NCBI RefSeq assembly: GCF_014695585.1
Contig: NZ_JACJON010000084.1
Span: 62,001 to 126,000 of the forward strand
DNA length: 64,000 nucleotides
DNA from: Microcoleus sp. FACHB-831
Lineage (GTDB): Bacteria; Cyanobacteriota; Cyanobacteriia; Cyanobacteriales; FACHB-T130
Direction: 5' to 3'
The position numbers were made by a program, and so were the translations under genes. The notes below the pieces were generated by a model. That model was not told the DNA's origin. It was given only the letters and a program-made list of their open reading frames with translations, and did no database searches. How positions within the stretch are numbered: position 1 is the first letter of the stretch; each line of letters opens with the position of its first letter. Shown here piece by piece: positions 24,828 to 34,369 of the stretch.

Positions 24828-26963
24828 CTAGAAGGAGAAAGTAGTACGCAACGCACCAATTGTTATGGTGTCGTTGTTATTGTTATGACCCGGATTGAAA
24901 AGCACGATCACTCCTGGAGTGACGGTTACATTATCCGATACCCGCAAGCGGTAGAAGGCTTCTACGTGAGTTGTAGTTCCAGGCTGACCGCCTTCAGGTG
25001 CTGTAATGTCCCCCCTGCTAAAGAAGCTAGGAATGTTCCTGCCCGTTGGCAAGTCGCTGTCGGTAATCTTGGGAGGCTGACCTACATAAAGACCTAAAAG
25101 GTTGCCATCACCAAAGAGATCGGGGAAGTTTAGGTACGCCATCCAGTTAATAGTCTCTACACTTCCCGATCCTCCACCTTTAAGGTCGGAAGTGGTGTAT
25201 CCACCCCAGCCGCCAAAGGTGATGCGAGGTGTCAGTCGCCATTCTAAGCTGGCGCCGAAGGCGTTGGTGTTCATAGGAGATCTGCCCGAAATCGGACTCT
25301 GGATCGCCAACAAATCATCACCTACACCAGTAGCCAAGCGTCCGAAAGGAGAGTAGGAGTTGATGTACTGAAAGGCAAGGTCAATCGTATCTGCGGGTGA
25401 TGCGTTTAACTGTACGCCTGCCGTCGTTTCGCCAAAGTCTCCGCCCAATATCCCCCCAAATCGGGAATCAGCGGGCGTGCTGGCTGAATAAACTCCTTGC
25501 AAGCTAAAGCGCGTACCGAGTTGGTAGTCAAAGCCTATACCACCGCGACCCGCACCGATGCCTATAATCGGGTTGCGCTGTGCAAACCGAGAAATAGGGC
25601 CTTGACCAGCACTTTCAACGCGGTTGGCTCCCCGGAACACGTTAACGGGGTTAACTCCCTCTGGACCAACCACAAAGGCAAAGTTATTGCCAATAAGCTG
25701 GCGATAGGTCAAGTCGCTGAGTACTACGTCGTTACCAGTGTCGCCTTCATATCCCAGCCCGACAAAGGTGTTCAAGCGTCGTCCTGTTCCCGTGCTGCCA
25801 CCACCTGCTTGAAGTCCGGTGAGTAAGAGGCTGCGCGGGCTGAACTGGGTCAGCAAGCTTAACTGTACGTTGTGAATGAGGTTAACATTCGTGTCTAAGT
25901 CTCTTACTCGATCGAGTTGGGTAAACTCGTTCTCGCTGCGTCCTTGGACACCAACGATCGCTTGTCCAAATAGCTTGGTTGTAGTAGAGAACTGATGCGC
26001 TTCGAGAAAGGCTGTGCGACCTTCCAGGTTGTCTACCCGAGTACCCAAGCTAGCTATTTCTGCCTGGAATTCCTGCGTCAGCCGTCGCAGGGCTTCTAGA
26101 TCTGTTTGGGTAACGGTATCACCAGGTCTGCTGGCAATCAACCGTTCTATCTGCCTCATGCAGGAATTGATACCAGCGGCAAATTCATAGCGGGTTAGCG
26201 CCCGGTTGCCGCGAAATGTGCCATCGGGATAACCTGCGATACAGTTATAGCGCTCGACTAGCGATCGCAGTGCCTCATATGCCCAGTCTCCCGGTCGCAC
26301 GTCCCGCAACTGCGTCACGTTAGTGACTTGGTTCATCGGATCGTCTTCCGCCGCTTCCTCTTCTAGCGACCCTAAGCCGGGGCTATCTATTTGAGAGTTT
26401 TCCGCACCAGCGTCGGGTGTCGAACCGCCTTGGGCTAAAACCGAACTTTGATTTTTTAATTCCTTAACTTGCTTCTCGTCTGACGACGTAGAGCCAGACA
26501 TTGCTTTTCCCTCGACGGGTGCGAATGCTGACTTTGTGCTAATACTAATCTTTTTGGTAACTTCCAGCGGCAATTTGACTGTCATTGTCGCTTTTGCTTC
26601 ATCAGCCTTTGTCAGGCCATCCACTGCCACTAGCGGTTCAGTTGACGCCCCTTGCAAGTCGTCTGGCGTTGTTGCCTGTGCTTCTTGCTTATTAGGGAAT
26701 AAATCTACTGCTACTGGATCGGACGAATCTGCTGCTAAAGCTGATAAATTGGCAGACGTTTTCGCCTGGGCTACCTTAGATACCTTCACTACATCGGTAG
26801 ATGCCGAGAATCCCTGGTTTGAAGACTGTAAATCGGTCGCGCTGCCCGTCGCGTTTACATCTGATGCTGCAACCGCTGGGGACAGGTTGGCTACAAGCAA
26901 ACCAATAGCCGTAAATATTAAGGCTGAGGATGCTGTCTTCTCAAAAAAAAACTGGGATTTCAC
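24828..26963 (-). CDS. SLH-domain outer-membrane porin (iron-uptake porin / OprB-like, Som family)
   Basis: The product is 711 residues from a GTG at 26963, which has GAGGAG about 10 nt upstream; the frame is open to 26990. A signal peptide (SALIFTAIGLLVANLSPAVA) is followed by an unusually long Ser/Lys/Asp-rich linker of about 180 residues. The S-layer homology domain comes next (about residues 215-275: RDVRPGDWAYEALRSLVERY and GYPDGTFRGNRALTRYEFA), then a coiled coil (LRRLTQEFQAEIASLGTRVD) and a beta-barrel ending in aromatic FSF. In cyanobacteria this class forms the major outer-membrane channels; the SLH domain binds wall-linked polymer. Length exceeds the usual 530-600 because of the linker. 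Confidence 0.92.
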   Translation of the reverse strand: MKSQFFFEKTASSALIFTAIGLLVANLSPAVAASDVNATGSATDLQSSNQGFSASTDVVKVSKVAQAKTSANLSALAADSSDPVAVDLFPNKQEAQATTPDDLQGASTEPLVAVDGLTKADEAKATMTVKLPLEVTKKISISTKSAFAPVEGKAMSGSTSSDEKQVKELKNQSSVLAQGGSTPDAGAENSQIDSPGLGSLEEEAAEDDPMNQVTNVTQLRDVRPGDWAYEALRSLVERYNCIAGYPDGTFRGNRALTRYEFAAGINSCMRQIERLIASRPGDTVTQTDLEALRRLTQEFQAEIASLGTRVDNLEGRTAFLEAHQFSTTTKLFGQAIVGVQGRSENEFTQLDRVRDLDTNVNLIHNVQLSLLTQFSPRSLLLTGLQAGGGSTGTGRRLNTFVGLGYEGDTGNDVVLSDLTYRQLIGNNFAFVVGPEGVNPVNVFRGANRVESAGQGPISRFAQRNPIIGIGAGRGGIGFDYQLGTRFSLQGVYSASTPADSRFGGILGGDFGETTAGVQLNASPADTIDLAFQYINSYSPFGRLATGVGDDLLAIQSPISGRSPMNTNAFGASLEWRLTPRITFGGWGGYTTSDLKGGGSGSVETINWMAYLNFPDLFGDGNLLGLYVGQPPKITDSDLPTGRNIPSFFSRGDITAPEGGQPGTTTHVEAFYRLRVSDNVTVTPGVIVLFNPGHNNNNDTITIGALRTTFSF

Positions 26964-27127
26964 GGTGCTAATACTCCTCGAAAACACCACATGACCACGA
27001 ATGGTACACGAACATTATACAATTCGCTACTAGATTATGGATGATTTTTAAAAGTACATTACTTCTGTGGATACGTGGGAAATAGGCCAATAGATACTTG
27101 AATAGTCATCATAGAAAATTGGTAATA

Positions 27128-27182
27128 ATTATGAATTATGAATTAGCAATTATCAACACTAAATTTATTCATAATTCATAAT
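27128..27182. repeat. AT-rich inverted repeat between porin and pentapeptide genes
   Basis: Perfect 16-bp arms (27128-27143 and 27167-27182) made of ATTATGA-type repeats flank a 23-nt loop. It lies after the stop of the leftward pentapeptide gene (about 230 bp after its true end is the porin promoter) and may serve as a weak terminator or be a mobile-type palindromic repeat. The rest of 26964-27230 holds the porin promoter. Confidence 0.55.
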
Positions 27183-27230
27183 GGATAATTAGCATATAGC
27201 CAGAAGTGAGTAGCCAGTTTAGCAATTGGA

Positions 27231-29000
27231 CTAGGCTTGAGACCATAAAAGAGCGATCGCCATCCTCACTGCCTCCCCCACGACCGAAAATCTTGCCCCC
27301 TCATCCGCCGCTTCCTCCCAACGTCGCAACTGCTTGTGGAAAGTTTGATCCTCTTTGGCTCGCTTTATAATTGCCTGACCAATAAGTGTCTTCTGAATTT
27401 CTTCAGTTGAAATCCCTTGACTCTTCAAAAAGTCTATGAGCCGCTGCACGCTCTCTATAATCTGATCGGGAGCTTGCGATTTAATAATCCATTGCATCTG
27501 ATTGATCACCTCTTGATAGTTCCGCAAACGGTGATCTTGAGGCGGCGGTGGTGGTGGTGGCGCAGGCATTGGAGTCTGCCTGAGTCGTGCATCTAGTGGT
27601 GTTGGAGGCGGATCAATACGCAAGGGAATTTGCAGCAATTCCAAAACAGCTTCCCGTTTAGATTGCAGCCTGTGCAACATCGACGGGTACATTTGCAAAA
27701 TGCGTTTAGCCAAACTTTCTCTATTCACCACATGGCTGGCTGTCAGTCTCAGCAGATAACGATCGTCACTGGGTTCATAAGTTTTAATAGTCAGGTATAA
27801 GTCTGGTGAAGACTGTTCCACTTGAATCACAGTAAAAACTAAAGCTTCCCAGTTAGGAGCCTCCTGAAATAGCACCTCAATTGTGGTAGCGCCCTCTGCA
27901 TTCTGTTTGTCGCCATCTTGCTGCTGTTTCCCCAGTTCACCCGGCTCAAAATCGCGATTTTCAGGATAGCGAGCTGTCGGCGTCTTGTTAGCGTAATTAA
28001 ACTGCGTAAAAACATAACTACACTCAACCTTAGACAGATCTACATCCTCAAGATGCCAGTTGTTGATACAACAGCCAGTCATTTGTGCGCGGTCGAGATT
28101 TGTGCGAATTAAATGAGTCTCTAAGAGAAAAGCTTGGCTCAAATTAGCTTCGCTCAAAGTGGCTTCGCTTAGGTACGCGCCGCTGAGATCGGCACGTCGC
28201 AAGTCTGCTCCGCGTAAATTGGCCTCAGTTAAATCAGCGCGTAACAGATATACATCTTGGAGCAGCGATCGCAAAAAGTAGGTTTTTCGCAAACTTGCCT
28301 TAAGCAAATACGCACCAGTCAGATTCGCTCGGCTCAAATCTGCACCGTTGAGATTTGCTTCAGTCAAATCAGCGCCTACCAGAACTGCTCGGTGCAAATC
28401 TGCCTCGCTCAAATTCGCCGACCGCAGATAAGCGGAGGACAAGTCGGCTTCTGTCAAGTTAGCACCCACTAAAATTGCTTCTCGCAAATTCGCTGCTGCT
28501 AAGCGGCTCTCGCGGAGATTTGCCCTAGTAAGATTAGCGTTAATCAAGCTGGCGTTACAGAGATTAACCTCCATCAATTCCGCCTCGATTAACGAGGTAC
28601 CGTTTAGTTTGGCGCGTTCGAGATCGACTTGATCCAACTTTGCTCCTGCAAGGTTCGCGCCACTGAGATCGGCATCTTGGAGAAGTGCCCAGTTGAGTTC
28701 GGCGTCTTGGAGATTAGCCAAACGCAAGTCTACTTTGTGCATTTGAGCGCGGCTCAAACTTGCCTGCTTGAGATCGACATTGTGAAGCGTGGAGCTGTGC
28801 AAATCAGCTTGGCTCAGGCAAGCGCCAGTCAGCCTGCTGTTGTTCAGAGTTGCCCAGCTTAAGTTAGCGCCAGTCAGGTTGGCTCCGGTTAAGTCAATAT
28901 TTTGCAGATTGACCCCGCTGAGACTGGCTCCGCTGAGGTCAATATGGGCAAAATCGCGCTCTCCTTGTCGATAGCGGTCGAGAAAATTCTGTACTTGCAC
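27231..29000 (-). CDS. Long pentapeptide-repeat protein with a C-terminal domain
   Basis: The 589-residue product has about 300 residues (roughly 18-320) of nearly unbroken A(D/N)LXX pentapeptides, for example ADLSGANLAGAKLDQVDLER, which fold as a right-handed four-sided beta helix. A linker rich in acidic residues and Gln follows, then a second domain (about 375-589) with EAPNWEALVFTVIQVEQSSP and a Pro-rich run before a helical end. The first 17 residues (VQNFLDRYRQGERDF) form a helical cap seen in many cyanobacterial members; a similar cap starts the broken gene at 50996. The start is a GTG at 29000. It is predicted cytoplasmic. Function is unknown; protein binding by the helix is a family-based idea. 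Confidence 0.9.
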   Translation of the reverse strand: MQVQNFLDRYRQGERDFAHIDLSGASLSGVNLQNIDLTGANLTGANLSWATLNNSRLTGACLSQADLHSSTLHNVDLKQASLSRAQMHKVDLRLANLQDAELNWALLQDADLSGANLAGAKLDQVDLERAKLNGTSLIEAELMEVNLCNASLINANLTRANLRESRLAAANLREAILVGANLTEADLSSAYLRSANLSEADLHRAVLVGADLTEANLNGADLSRANLTGAYLLKASLRKTYFLRSLLQDVYLLRADLTEANLRGADLRRADLSGAYLSEATLSEANLSQAFLLETHLIRTNLDRAQMTGCCINNWHLEDVDLSKVECSYVFTQFNYANKTPTARYPENRDFEPGELGKQQQDGDKQNAEGATTIEVLFQEAPNWEALVFTVIQVEQSSPDLYLTIKTYEPSDDRYLLRLTASHVVNRESLAKRILQMYPSMLHRLQSKREAVLELLQIPLRIDPPPTPLDARLRQTPMPAPPPPPPPQDHRLRNYQEVINQMQWIIKSQAPDQIIESVQRLIDFLKSQGISTEEIQKTLIGQAIIKRAKEDQTFHKQLRRWEEAADEGARFSVVGEAVRMAIALLWSQA

Positions 29001-29148
29001 AGAAGAAGGGGCTAATTGGCTGGTGTAGGGCTAGCAGTATTCTAGCTTTTAGCCCCACTGCCTCTGAAAAGTTAAAAGTAAAAAGGCTTCATGCTAAAGA
29101 AAGAATTTTTGTTCTTTCTGTTGTTTTTTAGCTTTTGTTTTGCCTTAT

Positions 29149-30702
29149 TTATGGTAGCCAGCGGGGGTGCAATCCAGGTAAAGGCAGCTCTATAGGTTGT
29201 TGCATCTGAGAGGTGGATTGTTCTGGCGTTGACGGAACGAGGGGGAGGAGCCAGAGGCGAGAAGTCGCGATCGCTTGCCCTTCATTGGTTCTTAAGCTCC
29301 CTAACTCTGTTTGGTCTGGCGAACTTACGATCTGATCGAACAGCAGGGCTAAATTATCCGGCGATAGGTTCATCTGAATGTCTCGCTGGTTGGGCAAAAC
29401 CAATAACGGCTTAATCTGGGCTGTATTTATGTCAATCGCCGCTAAGTAAGGCTGTTCTTGGTATTCTTGTCCGGGCAGCAGTTGGGTGAGCAAGCAGTAT
29501 AGCGTAGTTGCGCCGCGATCGAACTCGCAGGCGAGAATTGAGCCGTTTGTGTCTAAAAGTTTTTTCTCAACTCCAGGTTTGATGGCTTGGTTGGGGACGA
29601 TATAGAGCGATCGCGTGTAATTTGTGTTGAACTTCACCATCGCAGTGACTGAGTTATCCTGGGCAAAGCTCAGAGCTACTTGATACTGCGCTAGAAAATC
29701 TACAGGGTTGGCTTTAGGCTGCATCGGTAAAATCGCTACACCTTGTCCCTGAGCGATCGCTACATTCTCATTGTCCGGCGCAATCAAAAAGTCACCCCCA
29801 GGCTGGTTCTCTAACGGTTGTAGAGACATTTTGCCATCCCGATCGCCTTGATTTTTTAGCAGCCACAAACGAAAATCTGCCGGATTGTTGCGATTGATGC
29901 GCCCGACAACAATTGTCTGACCATCGGCAGACAAGTCAAATTTCAGATTGCGATATTCTTTACTATCTAAAACTAGGTTGGTTCGACCTGGTGGCTGCTG
30001 GGAAGTGCGATCGCCAAAAAGGGAAAAGGGAATTAATTGATTTGTTGCTTCTTCGTCTTCCGGCTTGCGATGATGGATTCCTGTCGTTACCGCGTATAAC
30101 TTTTGTTCTTGCAACCCTTTACTAATACTCTGGGGATCGCTAGCAGAAAACAAAATTTTGTCGCCATCTGGGTATGGTCTAAAATCTTCCACCACTAAAT
30201 CTTTGGGCGTCAGAACTGTTTTTTGCTGTCGGGTGAGGTTGTAAACAATTAACCGTCCCTTTTCTTCTCCATCAGTGCCAATGTAAGCAAAAGCGCGATC
30301 GCGAGTCCGAAAAGACCCCACAAACGGCTTCATTACCTTTCCCTTTCCTGCTTCACCTTTATAGCTTTCCGCAGCACCCTGCAACTGAACTTTGTACGGG
30401 GTGTCATACACAGGGGGATCTATTAGGGTATAGGCCATCCGCCGCCCTGCCCAGGCAAATTTTCCGCGTAAAGATGGCTCAATTTTTAGATTCGCTTCGA
30501 CACTAGCGCGATCCATTGGGCGGCTAAAGGTGAGGATAAATTTTTTATCCTCAGCTCCCACTTGTTTCTCTTGCCAGCTAAAATCTCTGACTGTCGGAGC
30601 TGCGTGCTGACCGCTAGATACCATTAGCACCAGCACCAGTGTTAGCACCATGATGAGCGTTAGGGCAGCGCGATCGAGCGGTTGGAGGAATGATTTGGAC
30701 AT
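29149..30702 (-). CDS. Membrane-anchored protein with Ig-like domain and beta-propeller-like repeats
   Basis: The 517-residue product has an N-terminal membrane anchor (ALTLIMVLTLVLVLMVSSG, about residues 12-30). A bacterial Ig-like domain follows (about 38-130: KKFILTFSRPMDRASVEANL and YDTPYKVQLQGA), as in Big_5/SbsA-type folds. The remaining 370 residues show repeated strand pairs such as DKILFSASDP, QTIVVGRINR, ENVAIAQGQG and LALLFDQIVS, resembling TolB/WD40-type propeller blades. It should lie outside the cytoplasmic membrane. No catalytic motif was seen. The upstream neighbour is the TIGR03943 protein gene, on the same strand 135 bp away. Confidence 0.8.
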   Translation of the reverse strand: MSKSFLQPLDRAALTLIMVLTLVLVLMVSSGQHAAPTVRDFSWQEKQVGAEDKKFILTFSRPMDRASVEANLKIEPSLRGKFAWAGRRMAYTLIDPPVYDTPYKVQLQGAAESYKGEAGKGKVMKPFVGSFRTRDRAFAYIGTDGEEKGRLIVYNLTRQQKTVLTPKDLVVEDFRPYPDGDKILFSASDPQSISKGLQEQKLYAVTTGIHHRKPEDEEATNQLIPFSLFGDRTSQQPPGRTNLVLDSKEYRNLKFDLSADGQTIVVGRINRNNPADFRLWLLKNQGDRDGKMSLQPLENQPGGDFLIAPDNENVAIAQGQGVAILPMQPKANPVDFLAQYQVALSFAQDNSVTAMVKFNTNYTRSLYIVPNQAIKPGVEKKLLDTNGSILACEFDRGATTLYCLLTQLLPGQEYQEQPYLAAIDINTAQIKPLLVLPNQRDIQMNLSPDNLALLFDQIVSSPDQTELGSLRTNEGQAIATSRLWLLPLVPSTPEQSTSQMQQPIELPLPGLHPRWLP

Positions 30703-30837
30703 TGGTCAATAACGGTTGGGCATGGGGTATTGGGGATGAGGAAAGATAAAAGGTAAAAGCGGTATTTTTGGCCTTTAGATGCTTCGCTAAGGCTCGAACG
30801 CTTCGCGCTTTTTACTTTCTTAGTTGCAATTCCCTAT

Positions 30838-31644
30838 TTAATAAGCGTAAGGATCTGAGACGGGCGGAATTTTTTTGACCGAACTAGCCTCAATTATGAG
30901 TTGGCGTTTGTCTTGTTGAGTTTCGGCAATCATTTTACCTTCTACTTCTAACCATGTGTCGGTGGGATAGTCTTTACGACTTCCTGTAAGCTTCACTGGC
31001 AGCGCTACGGGATAGGCATCGGCGGCACAGCAGGTTATTACAAATCTAGTTATTAGCAGATATTGCTCTGGCAGTTCAGGCGGATATACAACAAACCCCT
31101 GGACTTTGGCTTTTTTGCCTATGTATGCATCCGGTTCGGGATAAACATTAAGCGTCCGCACCCAGTCAATAAGCGATCGCTCTTCAGATCGGCCTGAAGT
31201 GCGAAAAGATTGAGTTTTGGAGCGTGTTATGGTGAGAGACTCGTTGACGCCCCGTTGAACGGCTGTTTGGCTAGTGAAGATTTTGGGGGCAACTAACAAA
31301 CCTAGTATTGCTGTTGCCAGCAACAGCCCGCTACTCCAACCAGGGGGAAACAGAGTGATGTGCCCAACGCTGGGAGTGGGAGCTTTTTCTCGTCGAGATG
31401 GGGTTCGCAGGCGGGAAATGACCAGGTTCCAAGCTTTTAAAGCGCTCAAGATTAATAAGCAAATGGCGGTGAGCAAGACTAACCAAAAATAATGTGGGTG
31501 AATCAGCAGCTTTAACTCACCAGTGAACCAGTATTTTAGTAGCAAGATGCCCCAAGCGGCGATCGCTAAGACATCCAACCATTCCACTACAAAGAAGACC
31601 CAAAATCGATTAGATCGAGAAGGTTGTGAGGCTCTAACAGTCAT
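30838..31644 (-). CDS. TIGR03943 family protein (YcgQ-like permease partner)
   Basis: The 268-residue product has four membrane segments in its first half (LDVLAIAAWGILLLKYWF, YFWLVLLTAICLLILSALKAW, GLLLATAILGLLVAP). The soluble second half has YIGKKAKVQGFVVYPPELPE and FVITCCAADAYPVALPV, typical of TIGR03943. In many bacteria this gene is paired with a DUF318 permease, as here: the permease gene ends 6 nt before this start, so the two are certainly one operon. The CC-A-DA motif could bind a metal. Transported solute is not established. Confidence 0.9.
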   Translation of the reverse strand: MTVRASQPSRSNRFWVFFVVEWLDVLAIAAWGILLLKYWFTGELKLLIHPHYFWLVLLTAICLLILSALKAWNLVISRLRTPSRREKAPTPSVGHITLFPPGWSSGLLLATAILGLLVAPKIFTSQTAVQRGVNESLTITRSKTQSFRTSGRSEERSLIDWVRTLNVYPEPDAYIGKKAKVQGFVVYPPELPEQYLLITRFVITCCAADAYPVALPVKLTGSRKDYPTDTWLEVEGKMIAETQQDKRQLIIEASSVKKIPPVSDPYAY

Positions 31645-31650
31645 TAGAAA

Positions 31651-32685
31651 TTATACAAAGAAGCTATAGGACAGGGTGAATAGAAGGGTCAGTTGAGCTG
31701 CCAGGAAAAATATATAAATCACCGCCCTTGTCTTGAAAATTGACAACATCAGACCCACACCTTTGAGGTCAATCATCGGCCCAAACACCAAAAATGCCAA
31801 TATGGAGCCGGGGGTAAAGGCGGAAGCAAAGGAAAGGGCAAAAAATGCATCCACTGTTGAACAAATCGACACTAGGCCAGCCAAGATAATCATGGCAATA
31901 ATTGAGGCGATGGGGTTAGTACCGATTGAGAGTATAAGTTCGCGGGGAGCAGCCACTTGGATAATGGCGGCGATCGCGCTTCCTATAATTAATACTCCCC
32001 CTAACTCCCGCAACTCTTGGACTGTATTTTCAAGTAACAGGTTCAGTTTATATGAGAGCGGTTTGCCCTGCGGTGTAGCTGCCATAGAGGCTTGTAGTAT
32101 GGTGGTGTCCATCCGCAAAGGTTCACCTCCGGGCTGTCCTAGTAAGAATGTACCCGATTGCAAAAGGGTAGATTTTTGTTCTGATGCGGGATAGTTAGCT
32201 TTTGACGATGTAGACGATTTAGTTCCTTTAATTGCTCTGGCGATCGCTGGTTGCAGTAGGGGTCGCATATCAGGCTGGGTACTAAATACGCAGCCAATAA
32301 TAGTCGCGATCGCTAGCGAAAACACTACCCGCAAGACAACTATTTCTGGCTGATCCCGAAATGCCGTCCAAGTTGCCCAGATCACGATGGGATTAATTGT
32401 CGGTGCTGCCAGTAAGAACCCAATTGCTACTGGTGTAGGCACGCCTTGAATCAGCAACCGACGCGCTACGGGCACGTTGCCACACTCGCAAACTGGGAAC
32501 AAGAAGCCGATGCAACTGCCGACGAAAGCTCCTAGAAATGGGTTAGAGGGCATAAATGCAATCAGTTTGCGCTCATCTATAAACAACAGCAGGATGCCGG
32601 ATAGCAAAACTCCCAGCAGCAAGAAAGGCATTGCCTCGACGATCAGGCTCAAAAATAGGGTGAAGGCGTTGTTCAGTTGATTCAT
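31651..32685 (-). CDS. DUF318 family permease (YcgR/ArsP-like)
   Basis: The 344-residue product has about eight membrane segments. It carries the conserved motif FPVCECGNVPVARRLL (about residues 62-77) with two Cys residues, followed by GVPTPVAIGFLLAAPTINPIV. These are hallmarks of the DUF318 permeases that include ArsP (organoarsenical efflux) and YcgR. A loop rich in Ser, Lys and Gln (about 155-215) splits the two halves. It is the first gene of the pair with TIGR03943. I looked for a Zur-type palindrome upstream and saw none. Substrate unknown; metal or metalloid export is a family-based guess. Confidence 0.9.
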   Translation of the reverse strand: MNQLNNAFTLFLSLIVEAMPFLLLGVLLSGILLLFIDERKLIAFMPSNPFLGAFVGSCIGFLFPVCECGNVPVARRLLIQGVPTPVAIGFLLAAPTINPIVIWATWTAFRDQPEIVVLRVVFSLAIATIIGCVFSTQPDMRPLLQPAIARAIKGTKSSTSSKANYPASEQKSTLLQSGTFLLGQPGGEPLRMDTTILQASMAATPQGKPLSYKLNLLLENTVQELRELGGVLIIGSAIAAIIQVAAPRELILSIGTNPIASIIAMIILAGLVSICSTVDAFFALSFASAFTPGSILAFLVFGPMIDLKGVGLMLSIFKTRAVIYIFFLAAQLTLLFTLSYSFFV

Positions 32686-33268
32686 GCTTTAACGGTCGCG
32701 CGATCGCTTTCTATGCTTGGTAATGCAGGCGACATTTTATGCAGGCAAATTTAGGATGCTATTTTAAAACTTATGCATCCCTGCCTAGTCTATTGGCGTA
32801 TTACTCATTATGGCTGGGTGTACTTAAGTCTTTTGTGTAAAGTTTCAAGCAAATGCCTTTTTGCGCTAGCTAAGTGTTATATCAGTTAATACCATTAATG
32901 GGATCGTTAATATGGACATTTTAAAAAAGATGCGTAATTTCTAAGGGAACAACTTTTTTGTCATGCGGGGCAACATAAATGGAGCGTAGGCGAAGCCTTC
33001 GCAATAGCTAGAATTTTGCAGATTCTAGCTAAGTCTATCGCGAGCGCTAATGCTCGGTTAGAGTTAGGCAGAAATTACACAATAGCGTACAAATGCCTAA
33101 GTTTTGTCTAAGTCAATTTAATCTATCCCCATAAGCTTAGGGGTTTTTTCTTAGAGAAGGGAAGTATATATGTGTTTTATAACACACAAGATATGCACCT
33201 AAAATGCTAAACTGTCCAACTAACTGACTCCACGTTAAGTGCTGCATTTTCATGCAGTGGGGTACTTT
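32686..33268. other. Intergenic region with repeats and an orphan terminator
   Basis: This 583-bp gap lies between the divergent permease gene and the first gene of the sensor array. It contains a GGCGAAGCCTTCGC-type palindrome near 32985-33001, an AGCTAGAAT/ATTCTAGCT inverted repeat (33007-33030), a plus-strand terminator (33127-33149) and a GTGTT/AACAC hairpin near 33172. No reading frame was found. The terminator implies plus-strand transcription starting inside this gap. Confidence 0.55.
33127..33149 (+). terminator. Plus-strand intrinsic terminator upstream of the diguanylate cyclase gene
   Basis: CCCC, a bulged A, then TAAGCTTA and GGGG form a hairpin, followed by six T residues (33144-33149). 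It ends 119 bp before the first array gene. No plus-strand gene lies before it in this gap. It therefore ends either a small RNA or a regulated leader transcript. Confidence 0.7.
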
Positions 33269-34369
33269 GTGCCGAACAGATTTTTCTCACCCCAGGTGTG
33301 GTTCCAAGTGAGCGATCGCTACCTCTGTTTAGAGTCCACGCTCCAAGAACTTTCGCTTCACGATTTCCAGGTTGAATCGCATATTACTCTGGGTAGAGAG
33401 GTTAACCAAACCTTAGAAGCCAATCCCCTCCTCCCAGGCGTGATTTTGGCAGGGCAAGGCCAGTTTGTGGGGATGATTTCACGACGGCGATTTTTAGAAT
33501 ACATGAGTCGCCCCTACGGACTAGAACTGTTTTCCAAGCGACCAATTGAGTGTTTGTATCGTTCGGCGCAAACTGAAACATTAGTTTTTGCGGGCAATAC
33601 TCTAATTGTGACAGCGGTGCGGCACTGTTTGCAGCGCTGTGCAGAGTTACTCTACGAACCGATTGTGGTAGAGGTAGCGTCTGGGGTTTATCGATTATTA
33701 GACGTGCATGAATTATTGCTTGCCCAGTCGCAAATTCACGAACTGGCAACCGAACTGGTTACTCAACTCTATCGAGATCTCGAAGATGCAAACGCGCAGT
33801 TACGCCGTCTCGCTAATTTAGACGGGCTGACTCAAACGGCAAATCGGCGCAGGTTTGACGAGTATCTCGATCAACAGTGGCGGTGTATGGGGAGGGATGA
33901 GCAACCGCTTTCTCTAATTATGTGTGATGTTGATTTCTTCAAAAAATACAACGACACTTACGGACATCAATCAGGTGATGATTGTTTGCGGCGGGTTGCT
34001 GCTGCTATTAGGGAAGTAGCTAACAGACCGATGGATTTAGTTGCTCGTTACGGAGGGGAAGAATTTGCAGTTGTTCTGCCAAATACGTCGCTTTTGAATG
34101 CAATTAACTTAGCAGATAAAATTAGGTTAGCAGTAACAGCGCTGAAAATTGCCCATATTAAGTCAGCAGTAAGCCCCTATGTCACTCTTAGTTTGGGGGT
34201 CTCCAGCACATTACCCAATCCAGATGCCCAGCCTGCGACTTTGATTGCGACGGCAGATGAGGCTCTGTATCAGGCGAAAAAGGCAGGGCGCAATAGGTGT
34301 ATAGCAATTGAGGAGAGCAATCGCTTCTTCCTCAGTTCATCCGTGAGCCAGATGCAGCTCCCCGACTAA
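33269..34369 (+). CDS. Diguanylate cyclase with the array's shared N-terminal sensor-like domain
   Basis: The product is 366 residues from the GTG at 33269 (GGGG about 6 nt before; aligned with the start of the paralogue at 38216). The frame is open to 33239. Residues about 10-150 are the domain shared by all four array genes: [45 protein letters not shown] and LYEPIVVEV. It resembles a pair of CBS-like motifs. A short coiled coil leads to a GGDEF domain (about 190-355) with active-site GGEEF. The product-inhibition site RPMD lies exactly five residues before it. NLDGLTQTANRRRFDEYL begins the domain. It should make c-di-GMP and be feedback inhibited. It heads the array. Confidence 0.9.
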   Translation: MPNRFFSPQVWFQVSDRYLCLESTLQELSLHDFQVESHITLGREVNQTLEANPLLPGVILAGQGQFVGMISRRRFLEYMSRPYGLELFSKRPIECLYRSAQTETLVFAGNTLIVTAVRHCLQRCAELLYEPIVVEVASGVYRLLDVHELLLAQSQIHELATELVTQLYRDLEDANAQLRRLANLDGLTQTANRRRFDEYLDQQWRCMGRDEQPLSLIMCDVDFFKKYNDTYGHQSGDDCLRRVAAAIREVANRPMDLVARYGGEEFAVVLPNTSLLNAINLADKIRLAVTALKIAHIKSAVSPYVTLSLGVSSTLPNPDAQPATLIATADEALYQAKKAGRNRCIAIEESNRFFLSSSVSQMQLPD

